From the NCBI GenBank assembly GCA_015061005.1, contig SUXJ01000002.1:1-64000 (forward strand): a stretch of DNA of 64,000 nt, written 5' to 3'. This DNA is from Bacteroidales bacterium (lineage in GTDB: Bacteria > Bacteroidota > Bacteroidia > Bacteroidales > Muribaculaceae). The notes under the pieces were generated by a model. That model was not told the origin of the DNA. It did not search any database and saw only the letters and a list, made by a program, of their open reading frames with translations. The translations under genes and the position numbers were made by a program. Of this stretch, positions 34,395 to 42,986 are shown one piece after another; position 1 is the stretch's first letter; each line of letters opens with the position of its first letter.

Positions 34395-36950
34395 TTAGAT
34401 CCAGCGTACCCATGCGAAGTCTTGACGATGAGCCAGAGCTGCATTTTTGGGATATATGCGGAATGAGTAGCGGAACATACCGGGGTTATCCATTGAATGT
34501 TTCAGAGTGTAGGTAACTAAGTTGCCCTCAGTCTTCGAAACTTCAAGAGGAGTAGTTGCATAGAACTCTTCTTGACCGTTTATAGTGCGGTATCTTACGC
34601 ATTCAATGCCGAGATCCTCAGTTAAGCCGTTGGTGTCGAGCACGATTGTTGCGCCATGTTCGCTACCGGTAGCTGCAAGACCCATTGCCGAATCGGAAAC
34701 GCTAACAACTTTAATGCCATCCCACTTTTCAGCCACTTTTTGTTTCCATGCGGCGATTTCGCGTGCCAATGCATAGTCATTTGCGATTAATGCAGCTGAG
34801 CGGCGAGCTTCTTTAGAGTAGAATCGGTCAATGTAGTCGTTGATCATACGTGTCATGGTGAACTCAGGGGCAATATGACCTATAGAGTTCTTGATGTACT
34901 GAACCCATTCGGGAGAATAGCCTTTGGAGTTCTTAGCGTAGTAGAGAGGTACGATTTCGTTTTCAAGCATTGAGTAGATAGTTGCTGCATCAAGCTTGTC
35001 TTGTTGACCTTGGTCAGTGTAGGTGCGTTTGTCGGTGAGTGCCCAGCCGCCTTGTTCGTCAAGTTTGTAGCCTTCGTACCACCAACCGTCAAGCACAGAG
35101 AAGTTCAATACGCCATTCATTTCGGCTTTCTCGCCTGATGTGCCTGAAGCTTCAAGCGGACGAGTGGGGGTGTTCAACCAGATGTCCACGCCGGTTACAA
35201 GGCGTTTTGCAACTACCATGTTGTAATCTTCAAGGAAGATGATTTTTCCAAGGAATTGAGGCATGCGGCTGATTTCCATGATGCGCTTGATGAGTCCTTG
35301 GCCGGCACCATCGGCGGGGTGTGCTTTACCGGAGAAGATAAATTGAACGGGGAATTGTTCGTTGTTGACAATCTTAGCTAAGCGGTCAAGGTCTGTAAAC
35401 AGCAAGTGAGCACGTTTATAAGTTGCAAAGCGACGAGCAAATCCTATGGTAAGAGCGTTGGGGTTGATACGATCCAAGATGCCGAGTACTGCAGATGGGT
35501 CACGTTGGTTTGCCAACCATTTAGCTTTGAAGTCACGCTTAACGAAATTGATGAGTTTGTTCTTCATGGTAAGGCGCATCTTCCAGATTTCTTCATCGGG
35601 AACGCTGAAGATGTTTTCCCAAGCTTTGGTGTCGGCTTGATTTTGGAATACTTGCTCGCCAAGTTTTTCAGCGTAAAAAGCTTTCCATTCAGAAGCAGCC
35701 CAAGTGGGCATGTGAACGCCATTTGTTACGTATCCAACATGGCTTTCTTTCCAATCATATCCTTTCCAAACTCCGGCAAACATTTTCTTGCTCACTTCGC
35801 CGTGGAGCCAGCTAACGCCGTTTGCTTCCTGGCAGGTGTTAAGTGCGAATACGCTCATTGAGAACTTTTCGCCGCTATTGGGGTTTTCGCGACCCATATT
35901 CATGAGGTCTTGCCATGAGATGCCCAATTTGGCGGGATATTCGCTCATATATTTGCTGAAGAGTCCTTCTTCAAAGTAGTCGTGACCGGCAGGAACGGGA
36001 GTGTGAACGGTGTAGAGGCTGGATGCGCGAACGAGTTCAAGTGCAACATTGAAGTCAACGTGTTTGTCTTGAACATATTCTACGAGACGCTGCAAGTTGA
36101 GCAGTGCTGCATGGCCTTCATTTGCGTGGTAGAGGTCGGTGTTGATTCCGAGTTTGCGGAGCATCAATACGCCGCCAATGCCGAGAAGATATTCTTGCTT
36201 GATGCGGTTTTCCCAGTCGCCACCATAAAGTTGGTGAGTAATGGGACGGTCGAATTCAGAGTTCATGTCGAAGTCCGTGTCGAGCAAGTAGAGCTTCATT
36301 CGACCGACATTCACTCGCCAGATATAGCTGTAGATGATTCGTCCGGGGTAGGGCACCTCAAGAATCATCGGAGTGCCATCTTCATTGGTTACTTGCTCGA
36401 TGGGAAGTTGATTAAAATTCTGAGGTTCGTAGTTGGCGATTTGTTGACCGTCAATGCTGAGGCTTTGAGTAAAGTATCCGTAGCGATACAAGAAACCAAC
36501 GGCGGTCATGGGAACTCGGCTATCGCTGGCTTCTTTGATATAGTCGCCGGCAAGAACGCCGAGACCTCCGGAGTATATTTTCAGTGCATTGCACAGACCA
36601 TATTCCATTGAGAAGTAAGCAATGGAAGGGAGGTCATCGCGCATGGGCACTGACATGTATTCGTTGAATTGTTTTTCCGCAATAATCAAGCGAGCCATCA
36701 AGTTTTCATCATTGATTATTTCTTGAAGACGGGCTTTGCTCAATTGTTGGAGCACAACTACGGGGTTTTCACCTGTTGAACGCCACAAATCTGGATCAAG
36801 GTCGCGGAAAAGGTTTTTTGCATTGCTGTTCCATACCCACCATAGGTTGCGTGAAATCGGCTCGAGAGCCTTGAGCTCTTTTGGGAGGGTGTTGTTGACA
36901 GTCACGTCGCGCCAAGTGGGCGCATTTGTGTTGCTGACTTGAAGTTTCAT
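34395..36950 (-). CDS. glgP: Alpha-glucan (glycogen) phosphorylase, GT35
   Basis: Releases glucose-1-phosphate from glycogen or maltodextrins with a PLP cofactor. At 851 residues it belongs to the DUF3417-containing alpha-glucan phosphorylase branch (start NTLPKELKALEPISRNLWWV) rather than the E. coli GlgP branch. Seen: SIAYFSMEYGL, GGLGVLAGDY, YHANEGHAALLN, GFARRFATYKRA and the PLP-lysine region EASGTSGEKAEMNGVLN. Cytosolic. It follows the glycogen synthase gene by 42 bases; the two form a synthesis/degradation pair. Confidence 0.95.
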   Translation of the reverse strand: MKLQVSNTNAPTWRDVTVNNTLPKELKALEPISRNLWWVWNSNAKNLFRDLDPDLWRSTGENPVVVLQQLSKARLQEIINDENLMARLIIAEKQFNEYMSVPMRDDLPSIAYFSMEYGLCNALKIYSGGLGVLAGDYIKEASDSRVPMTAVGFLYRYGYFTQSLSIDGQQIANYEPQNFNQLPIEQVTNEDGTPMILEVPYPGRIIYSYIWRVNVGRMKLYLLDTDFDMNSEFDRPITHQLYGGDWENRIKQEYLLGIGGVLMLRKLGINTDLYHANEGHAALLNLQRLVEYVQDKHVDFNVALELVRASSLYTVHTPVPAGHDYFEEGLFSKYMSEYPAKLGISWQDLMNMGRENPNSGEKFSMSVFALNTCQEANGVSWLHGEVSKKMFAGVWKGYDWKESHVGYVTNGVHMPTWAASEWKAFYAEKLGEQVFQNQADTKAWENIFSVPDEEIWKMRLTMKNKLINFVKRDFKAKWLANQRDPSAVLGILDRINPNALTIGFARRFATYKRAHLLFTDLDRLAKIVNNEQFPVQFIFSGKAHPADGAGQGLIKRIMEISRMPQFLGKIIFLEDYNMVVAKRLVTGVDIWLNTPTRPLEASGTSGEKAEMNGVLNFSVLDGWWYEGYKLDEQGGWALTDKRTYTDQGQQDKLDAATIYSMLENEIVPLYYAKNSKGYSPEWVQYIKNSIGHIAPEFTMTRMINDYIDRFYSKEARRSAALIANDYALAREIAAWKQKVAEKWDGIKVVSVSDSAMGLAATGSEHGATIVLDTNGLTEDLGIECVRYRTINGQEEFYATTPLEVSKTEGNLVTYTLKHSMDNPGMFRYSFRIYPKNAALAHRQDFAWVRWI

Positions 36951-36992
36951 TTTAAAGTGTTATGCTAATGTTAGTATATTTTCGTAATCTAC

Positions 36993-38666
36993 TTATAAAT
37001 TTCTTTTTTTCGCTGAATCTAATGCTACAGAATATGCTGTTTGATAGTAAGTGATGAAATGTTTCCAAGCAGCAAGATCTGCGGTTTTTTCTGCTGTTTT
37101 GCGTAGTGCGGCAATTGTTTTCTCATCAAGTCTGCTCATTTGAAGAAGCTGTTGGCTGATGTCTTCAGTGAGTTGACTGAAATTTGAGTCATTGCGTTCA
37201 TTGACGTGTACGGCAGAGTTGGTGAATTTCTTTTCTCCGAAAGTATTGTTTACCCATTGACCGAACCCGCTTAGAGACGTGGTAATAGTAGGTACGGCAA
37301 ATGCCACGGATTCCAAAGGAGTGTAGCCCCATGGTTCGTAATATGACGGGAAAACTGTTGCGTCCAACCCGGGGAGGAGTTCGTAATATGTCAGACCGTT
37401 GAATAAACCATCTGAACCATCAAGGTAGCAAGGAACGTAAATCATCAATAATTTATCGTTCGGTGTATTGTGGAATGCAAATCGATGAATATTGTTGATG
37501 ATAGGGTCTGAATCGTAATTGTTGAGATTATGAGTGATAACCGGGTCAGGTAAGCCGTGCGAGTTATTGGAGAGCTTAATGGCCTCAGACAAGTCTTGAC
37601 GCACATTGCGAGCCCAACCGGGAACCATTATGAAGCAAACTACAGTTCGGTCTGATTCGGTCAGTTTATTGCGAAGAATGTTGCATGAGTTTAGGAATAC
37701 ATCGATGCCTTTGTTGCGATATTCCAAACGTCCTGATGTTGCAATAAGAAATGAGTCTTCAGGAACTGAACGGCCGGTAAGAGTGGATGCTACTTTGATT
37801 AAAGCGTCGCGGCTGTTTTTGCGCGCTTCGGCCATGGCTTTGGCTGTGGAGGGAACAAAGTCCTTTTCGAACCCATTGGGGGTTACGTGAGCTTGAATGT
37901 CCAATAATTGAGCGCATTCACGGGCGGTAACATCACTCACTGTGGTGAAACAATCAGCTTGGTGTGCAGCCGCTTTTTCCAATGAGTGTTTGGCTTGCAT
38001 GTTCAATTCTGCCGCCATTTGGTCACCATTATATCCGCTAAAATATGCGTAGAGGTCTTTGCCGTTTCCGCAAATGCTTCGACCGATACTCGTTGCATGA
38101 GTTGTAAATACTGTAGTCGCTGCAGGGAGTGTGGCTTTTACGTGCAGCAAACCCATGCCGGTTGTCCATTCGTCAAAGTGAGCAATTACTCCTTCACCAT
38201 TTGTGAATCCCATATGGCGACACAAACTTTCTATCACTAATGCTGCAGCATGACTAAATGCGCAGGCTTCAGGATAGTCACCGTAGGCGTGTAAAGAATC
38301 GACTCCATATTTTTCCCACATTTGGTAATAGAGTTCTTGATTCTTTTCATACATTGCGTTGAATTTAACCAATATGGCAATTGGACGTCCGGGAACGTTC
38401 CAACGTCCAACTCTAACGCTCACGCCTTCCGGTAACGCCGGGCTTTTACGCCATGAAGTTAATAATGAAGCTACTTCAGTAAAATATGGAGAGGGATTTT
38501 CTTCAGACCATACATCAGGTCCAACGAATATTACTTTGTTCTTATAAAGTGCTTGAAGTGTACGGGCTTTTGTAGACAAAACGGCATAAATTCCGCCCAC
38601 TTTGTTGCAAACCTCCCAGCTAGTTTCAAAAAGCAGGGCAGGTGAAGTTGTGCACTGTGATGTCAT
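36993..38666 (-). CDS. Glycogen synthase, eukaryote-like GT3 type
   Basis: A 557-residue glycosyltransferase that elongates glycogen. It matches family GT3 (fungal/animal GYS) rather than GlgA/GT5: FETSWEVCNKVGGIYAVLST at the start, FTTHATSIGRSICGN, and the C-terminal FPSYYEPWGYTPLESVAF with paired glutamates. GT3 synthases normally use UDP-glucose; the Bacteroidetes forms are shorter than the eukaryotic enzymes. First gene of the glycogen operon. Confidence 0.93.
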   Translation of the reverse strand: MTSQCTTSPALLFETSWEVCNKVGGIYAVLSTKARTLQALYKNKVIFVGPDVWSEENPSPYFTEVASLLTSWRKSPALPEGVSVRVGRWNVPGRPIAILVKFNAMYEKNQELYYQMWEKYGVDSLHAYGDYPEACAFSHAAALVIESLCRHMGFTNGEGVIAHFDEWTTGMGLLHVKATLPAATTVFTTHATSIGRSICGNGKDLYAYFSGYNGDQMAAELNMQAKHSLEKAAAHQADCFTTVSDVTARECAQLLDIQAHVTPNGFEKDFVPSTAKAMAEARKNSRDALIKVASTLTGRSVPEDSFLIATSGRLEYRNKGIDVFLNSCNILRNKLTESDRTVVCFIMVPGWARNVRQDLSEAIKLSNNSHGLPDPVITHNLNNYDSDPIINNIHRFAFHNTPNDKLLMIYVPCYLDGSDGLFNGLTYYELLPGLDATVFPSYYEPWGYTPLESVAFAVPTITTSLSGFGQWVNNTFGEKKFTNSAVHVNERNDSNFSQLTEDISQQLLQMSRLDEKTIAALRKTAEKTADLAAWKHFITYYQTAYSVALDSAKKRNL

Positions 38667-38691
38667 ATATAATGTTCTTAATTTGGAGGTG

Positions 38692-38699
38692 CAAAGTTA
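38692..38699 (-). promoter_or_regulatory. -7 box of the glycogen operon
   Basis: TAACTTTG on the minus strand, 25 bases before the synthase ATG. Confidence 0.7.
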
Positions 38700-38846
38700 C
38701 GAATATTTTCTCACATAAACAAATGAGATTTATAGAGCCAATTTATCTGAATAGTCTATAGACAAGTAGGTGGAAGGTTGATATGTTTAGTATTAACTTT
38801 TTGGTCACGTGAACTATTTGTCGTTGCTATTAAAGTGAAATTTATG

Positions 38847-38854
38847 TAACTTTG
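38847..38854 (+). promoter_or_regulatory. -7 box of the retropepsin-like gene
   Basis: TAACTTTG, 22 bases before the ATG at 38877. It decides the start: the in-frame GTG at 38856 lies at the expected transcription start and cannot be used. Confidence 0.7.
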
Positions 38855-38876
38855 CGTGATTATTAATTGTAATAAT

Positions 38877-40202
38877 ATGAAGATGAAGCGAATTATTCCG
38901 GTCATTGTGTTTTGTGTGACAACTATTGGTTACATTTTAGCCCAAAATACTTTTGATAAGAGAGTTGGAAATGCGTTGAACAACAGTGAATGGTTTGAAC
39001 TGCGTGATGCTTATAATGCTGGTAAGGATTCGCTTTCTCCCATGCTTAAGACTTTTGCGGAGAGTATGCTCGCATATAATTTCAATCGTAATTATGAGGC
39101 TTGTCGCGCTATTGACCATTTGGTCAGAGAGCATCAGGCTGAGATTGGAGCAGGCAATGTGATGTCAATGCTGTTTATGAAGTCTACTGTGTTGAAGCGA
39201 ATGGGAAAGTATACAGAAGCAGCCGCTGTCTTGAATGCTGTGTATGAGGCTTTTGAACCATACGTTGATAGTGTGTCATTGTCGATGTATCAGGCATTCG
39301 GAAAGCAATATGAAACCCTGGCCAAATATGATGGTGTGAACGAAGTGACCGTGTCAGATGATGAAGGAGTGGTCCCGTTTCGTCTTGATTCTATTGGTCG
39401 TATCGGCAAGCGAGGTGTTGCGATGATGATACCGTCTAAAGTCAATGGAATGGAGCAGGATATTGTCTTCGACTCCGGAGCCGGAGTGAATGTTGTCAGC
39501 GTATATGCCGCTAAACGACTTGGTCTTGATACATACAGCATAGATACGCAGATGAGGGGATTTGGTATGCAGCAAGGCGCCTTTGCCGTGGCCAAAGAAC
39601 TTGTTATGGGCAATGTTACGATGAAAAATGTGCCGTTTTATGTGATGGACATATCCTCAGGAGTAGACAGCATAGATGTGTATATGCAACACTTGGATAT
39701 GATTTTGGGCGTTGAGTTTATCAATTCGGTGAAAGAATTTCACATTGATTTTGAACGCTCGGCTATTGTTGTACCTAAAGAAACGATAACCTTAGAGACC
39801 GGGACACTATCCAATATGTGTTATAATGGTGCGAACGGGCTTTTGGTCAATGCAAAGATTGAAGGAGAACATCATCTCATACATTTGGACACCGGGGCAT
39901 CTACGGAAGTATTGACTGATAAGTTTTATGCTCTTCATAGTGATAGTATTGCTTCTAATTGCGCATCGACTACTATGCGTATGGCCGGCGCAGGTGGCAT
40001 TTCAATTGAGGATGGATATGATTTAAAAAATGTCACCATAAGCATTGGAGATGTTCCTTATACATTTCCTTCTCTATTTGTGTCTATTGCCGGCATTGAG
40101 CGTGATTTAGGTTATGCTAATCTGGGTATGGACTATTTCTTGCAATTCAGTAAAGTGATATACAATACTGAAGATATGTTTGTGAAATTGGTTCCAAAGT
40201 AA
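38877..40202 (+). CDS. Exported two-lobed retropepsin-like aspartic protease
   Basis: A 441-residue protein with a signal peptide (MKMKRIIPVIVFCVTTIGYILA). A helical tetratricopeptide-like region (about 20-150) is followed by two retropepsin-like lobes. The first has FDSGAGVNVVS (about residue 203) and the second HLDTGASTEVLTD (about 343), the two D-S/T-G active-site motifs; each is followed by a flap/hydrophobic segment (DMILGVEFIN, LGYANLGMDYFLQF). Two motifs in one chain imply an internal pepsin-like dimer rather than the homodimer typical of retropepsins. Expected in the periplasm. Substrate unknown. Confidence 0.85.
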   Translation: MKMKRIIPVIVFCVTTIGYILAQNTFDKRVGNALNNSEWFELRDAYNAGKDSLSPMLKTFAESMLAYNFNRNYEACRAIDHLVREHQAEIGAGNVMSMLFMKSTVLKRMGKYTEAAAVLNAVYEAFEPYVDSVSLSMYQAFGKQYETLAKYDGVNEVTVSDDEGVVPFRLDSIGRIGKRGVAMMIPSKVNGMEQDIVFDSGAGVNVVSVYAAKRLGLDTYSIDTQMRGFGMQQGAFAVAKELVMGNVTMKNVPFYVMDISSGVDSIDVYMQHLDMILGVEFINSVKEFHIDFERSAIVVPKETITLETGTLSNMCYNGANGLLVNAKIEGEHHLIHLDTGASTEVLTDKFYALHSDSIASNCASTTMRMAGAGGISIEDGYDLKNVTISIGDVPYTFPSLFVSIAGIERDLGYANLGMDYFLQFSKVIYNTEDMFVKLVPK

Positions 40203-40291
40203 TTCTCAATACTGAATCTGTCTGTAAATTCGAAATGCATTTTCGTGTATAAACCGTAGAATGAAATTTTAGCGCTGAGGGTATAAATTAG

Positions 40292-40299
40292 TAACTTTG
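40292..40299 (+). promoter_or_regulatory. -7 box of the second MATE gene
   Basis: TAACTTTG, 24 bases before ATG 40324. An in-frame TTG at 40297 falls inside the box and is rejected as start. Confidence 0.7.
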
Positions 40300-40323
40300 C
40301 AGCGTCTAATCACATTTCCGGTT

Positions 40324-41697
40324 ATGAACATCCACATGAACAAAGGGCAGGTTGATATGCTTCATGGTTCTTTGGCTATGAAAATTATCGTCTTTGCGTT
40401 GCCGTTAATTGCCAGCGGCATTCTTCAGCAATCATTTAATGCAGTTGATGTTGCAGTAATCGGTCAATATTCCTCAAGTAATGCCATAGCAGCAGTAGGG
40501 TCTAACGGTCCGGTTATAAGTATTTTGATAAATCTGTTTTTAGGTATTGCGGTAGGCGCAAACGTGGTGCTTGCTAATTATTTAGGCCATAAAGACAAAG
40601 AGGGGGTGCGTCGCTCGATATCTACCATTGCTGTGGTTGCTATTGTTTCCGGATTTTTGTTAATGATAATTGGCATTAGTTGGGCTCGACCCATACTTGA
40701 GGCAATGAATGCACCTTCAGATGTCATTGATTTGGCAACAACGTATTTGCGTGTGTACTTTTGCGGGATGCCATTTATGATGATATATAATTTCGGGGCT
40801 GCAATAATGAGGAGTATTGGCGATACACAAAAGCCGTTTTATGCGTTGGTAGTAGCTAATATTGTTAACTTGGGGTTAGATTTGCTATTTGTGGTGGGTT
40901 TTGATATGGGAGTAGCAGGAGTGGCCTTGGCTACTGTGATTGCTAATGCATGTAATGCAGCAATGATGGTGTTCTATTTGCTCCGAGAGCCCGACCCGCT
41001 AACTTTAAGATTAAAGCAATCAAAATTTTCTACGAGTGATTTTGGGAAGATGTTGCGAATTGGTGTTCCGGCCGGATTGCAAGGTATGGTGTTTTCAATT
41101 TCAAATATATTTATCCAATCATCCATAAATAATTTTGGGAGCGATGCCATAGCCGGCTCAGCTGCTGCACTGACTTTTGAGTCTTATTGTTATTATATTG
41201 TAGTTGCATTTTGTGGGGCAACTCTCGCATTTGCCGGACAGAACTATGGTGCGGGTAATTTTGATCGCTGTCGAAAAGTGTATAAAATATGTTTGATGTA
41301 TGCCGCAGTGTTTTGTTTTTTCGCCGATTTTACAATAATCATTTTTCAAGAGTATTGTATTGGAATTTTTACTTCAGATGCGAGGGTGTTTGATTATGCA
41401 TCTCAGCGGTTTCATACTGTTTTGGCGTTTCAATTCATTGCATCTACTTATGAGATTGCCGGAAGCTATATGAGAGGATTGGGATTCTCATTTACTCCGA
41501 TGGTGCTGACTATATTCGGAACGTGTGTGTTGCGATTGGGGTGGGTAGGTATTTTCAAAGAGATAGATAATACCTTTACCATGTTACTTACAATTTATCC
41601 GATTACGTGGATAGTTACGGGTTTGGCAGTGGTCATAGCCGCTCATATAGTAGAGCGACGAGCATTCAAGACCCACAGCATAGTCTCGAAATCTTAA
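40324..41697 (+). CDS. MATE family efflux pump (second copy)
   Basis: A 457-residue inner-membrane antiporter with about 12 hydrophobic segments. The N-lobe motif ASGILQQSFNAVDVAVIGQYS and the repeat in the C-lobe (GVPAGLQGMVFSISNIFIQS at about 243) are typical of the DinF/NorM-like MATE branch. Substrate unknown. It ends 4 bases inside the convergent MFS gene. Confidence 0.93.
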   Translation: MNIHMNKGQVDMLHGSLAMKIIVFALPLIASGILQQSFNAVDVAVIGQYSSSNAIAAVGSNGPVISILINLFLGIAVGANVVLANYLGHKDKEGVRRSISTIAVVAIVSGFLLMIIGISWARPILEAMNAPSDVIDLATTYLRVYFCGMPFMMIYNFGAAIMRSIGDTQKPFYALVVANIVNLGLDLLFVVGFDMGVAGVALATVIANACNAAMMVFYLLREPDPLTLRLKQSKFSTSDFGKMLRIGVPAGLQGMVFSISNIFIQSSINNFGSDAIAGSAAALTFESYCYYIVVAFCGATLAFAGQNYGAGNFDRCRKVYKICLMYAAVFCFFADFTIIIFQEYCIGIFTSDARVFDYASQRFHTVLAFQFIASTYEIAGSYMRGLGFSFTPMVLTIFGTCVLRLGWVGIFKEIDNTFTMLLTIYPITWIVTGLAVVIAAHIVERRAFKTHSIVSKS

Positions 41698-42986
41698 TCT
41701 TTTAGTGTGCGATATACCAACGCTGTCACAATGAAAGTCGGTATACAAAGAATCATCACAATGGTAAAAAACAATGGATAGCCGACTGCCATCTCAATTT
41801 CTCCTGCAACTAATCCCGGCAGCATCAGTCCAAGAGCCATTATCCCGGTGGAGAATGCATAGTGAGATGTTGCAAATGATGTTCCTTCACAGAATTTCAT
41901 GAGATACATCATGTAGGCGGTAAATCCAAATCCATAGCCAAATTGTTCCACTGCTATGCCCGAGCAAATTAAAATCATGTTGTTTGGCTGAATGGCGGCA
42001 AGGTAGCAGTAGAATGCGCTTGGTATAGTCAATGCCAATGCCATGGGCCATAAACATTTTTTTAACCCGAAAATTGCGATAATTATTCCTCCAATGATAC
42101 CTCCGGCAATTATGCCGATGACGCCAAAAGTGCCGTTTGCCAATCCAACTTGTTCAACGCTTAATCCTAATCCTCCTTGGGGCAATGAGTCCAAGAGAAA
42201 AGGTTGAACCATTTTTCCCAATATTGCTTCCGGAAGTCGATATAAAAGCATAAAAGATAGGGATATGATAATTTGCGGCTTTCGGAAGAAGGTAACAAAC
42301 GTTTTTCCAAAATCGTTTATAACGCTATCAATTGAATTAGCTTTGTTCGGTCGGTCATTGGCCGGGCGTGGGAGTATTAGAAAATGATAAATTGCGACGA
42401 TGAGGAAGAAAGCACCGGTTCCCCAGAAGATAAGTGACCATGACTGGATTGTGCCATGAGTTTTTGCGAATCTGCCGGCAAGCCACACGAGTCCGCCTGA
42501 CGCAACGAGATTTGCTATACGATAGAAAAGAGATCGAAATCCAACGAACGCAGACTGCTGTTGGGGCGTGAGGGCTAACATATAGAATCCGTCGGCCGCA
42601 ATATCATGAGTGGCAGAAAAGAAGGCAGTGCTCCAAAGGGCAATGAGAACTGCTGCCAACCACCATTGAGTGGGGAGTACGAACCCGATTGCACCAAGCG
42701 AGATAAAAAGTAAAAGTTGAGTGATAACTATCCATTGTCTCTTTGTTGAGAACATGTCAACGAATGGAGCCCAAAATGGTTTGATGACCCAAGGCAGATA
42801 GAGCAATGACGTATAGAATGCAACACTTCCATTGTCCAACCCCATGTTTTTGAGGAGGACAACGGCAAGCGTTACAACTATGGCATTAGGGAGTCCTTCT
42901 GCCAAGTATAGAGATGGAATCCATAGTGAACTATGGAGCCAATCTTTGAAGGAGTTACTTTTGTGCTTCAATCCACGTGCGAGCAT
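41694..42986 (-). CDS. AmpG-like MFS transporter
   Basis: A 430-residue major-facilitator protein with about 12 segments. LYLAEGLPNAIVVTLAVVLL and LPWVIKPFWAPFVD are typical of the AmpG/SLC33 group, which imports anhydromuropeptides or related compounds. ATG at 42986 (MLARGLKHKSNS) or at 43001 overlaps the end of purL by 32 or 47 bases; no later Met precedes the first helix. It depends on purL transcription. Relation to purine synthesis is not evident. Confidence 0.87.
   Translation of the reverse strand: MLARGLKHKSNSFKDWLHSSLWIPSLYLAEGLPNAIVVTLAVVLLKNMGLDNGSVAFYTSLLYLPWVIKPFWAPFVDMFSTKRQWIVITQLLLFISLGAIGFVLPTQWWLAAVLIALWSTAFFSATHDIAADGFYMLALTPQQQSAFVGFRSLFYRIANLVASGGLVWLAGRFAKTHGTIQSWSLIFWGTGAFFLIVAIYHFLILPRPANDRPNKANSIDSVINDFGKTFVTFFRKPQIIISLSFMLLYRLPEAILGKMVQPFLLDSLPQGGLGLSVEQVGLANGTFGVIGIIAGGIIGGIIIAIFGLKKCLWPMALALTIPSAFYCYLAAIQPNNMILICSGIAVEQFGYGFGFTAYMMYLMKFCEGTSFATSHYAFSTGIMALGLMLPGLVAGEIEMAVGYPLFFTIVMILCIPTFIVTALVYRTLKD

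Noticed and set aside
35982-36611. 209-codon plus-strand open frame inside the glycogen phosphorylase gene
   Set aside because: Fully antisense to a conserved GT35 enzyme, no promoter box, translation resembles no known family.
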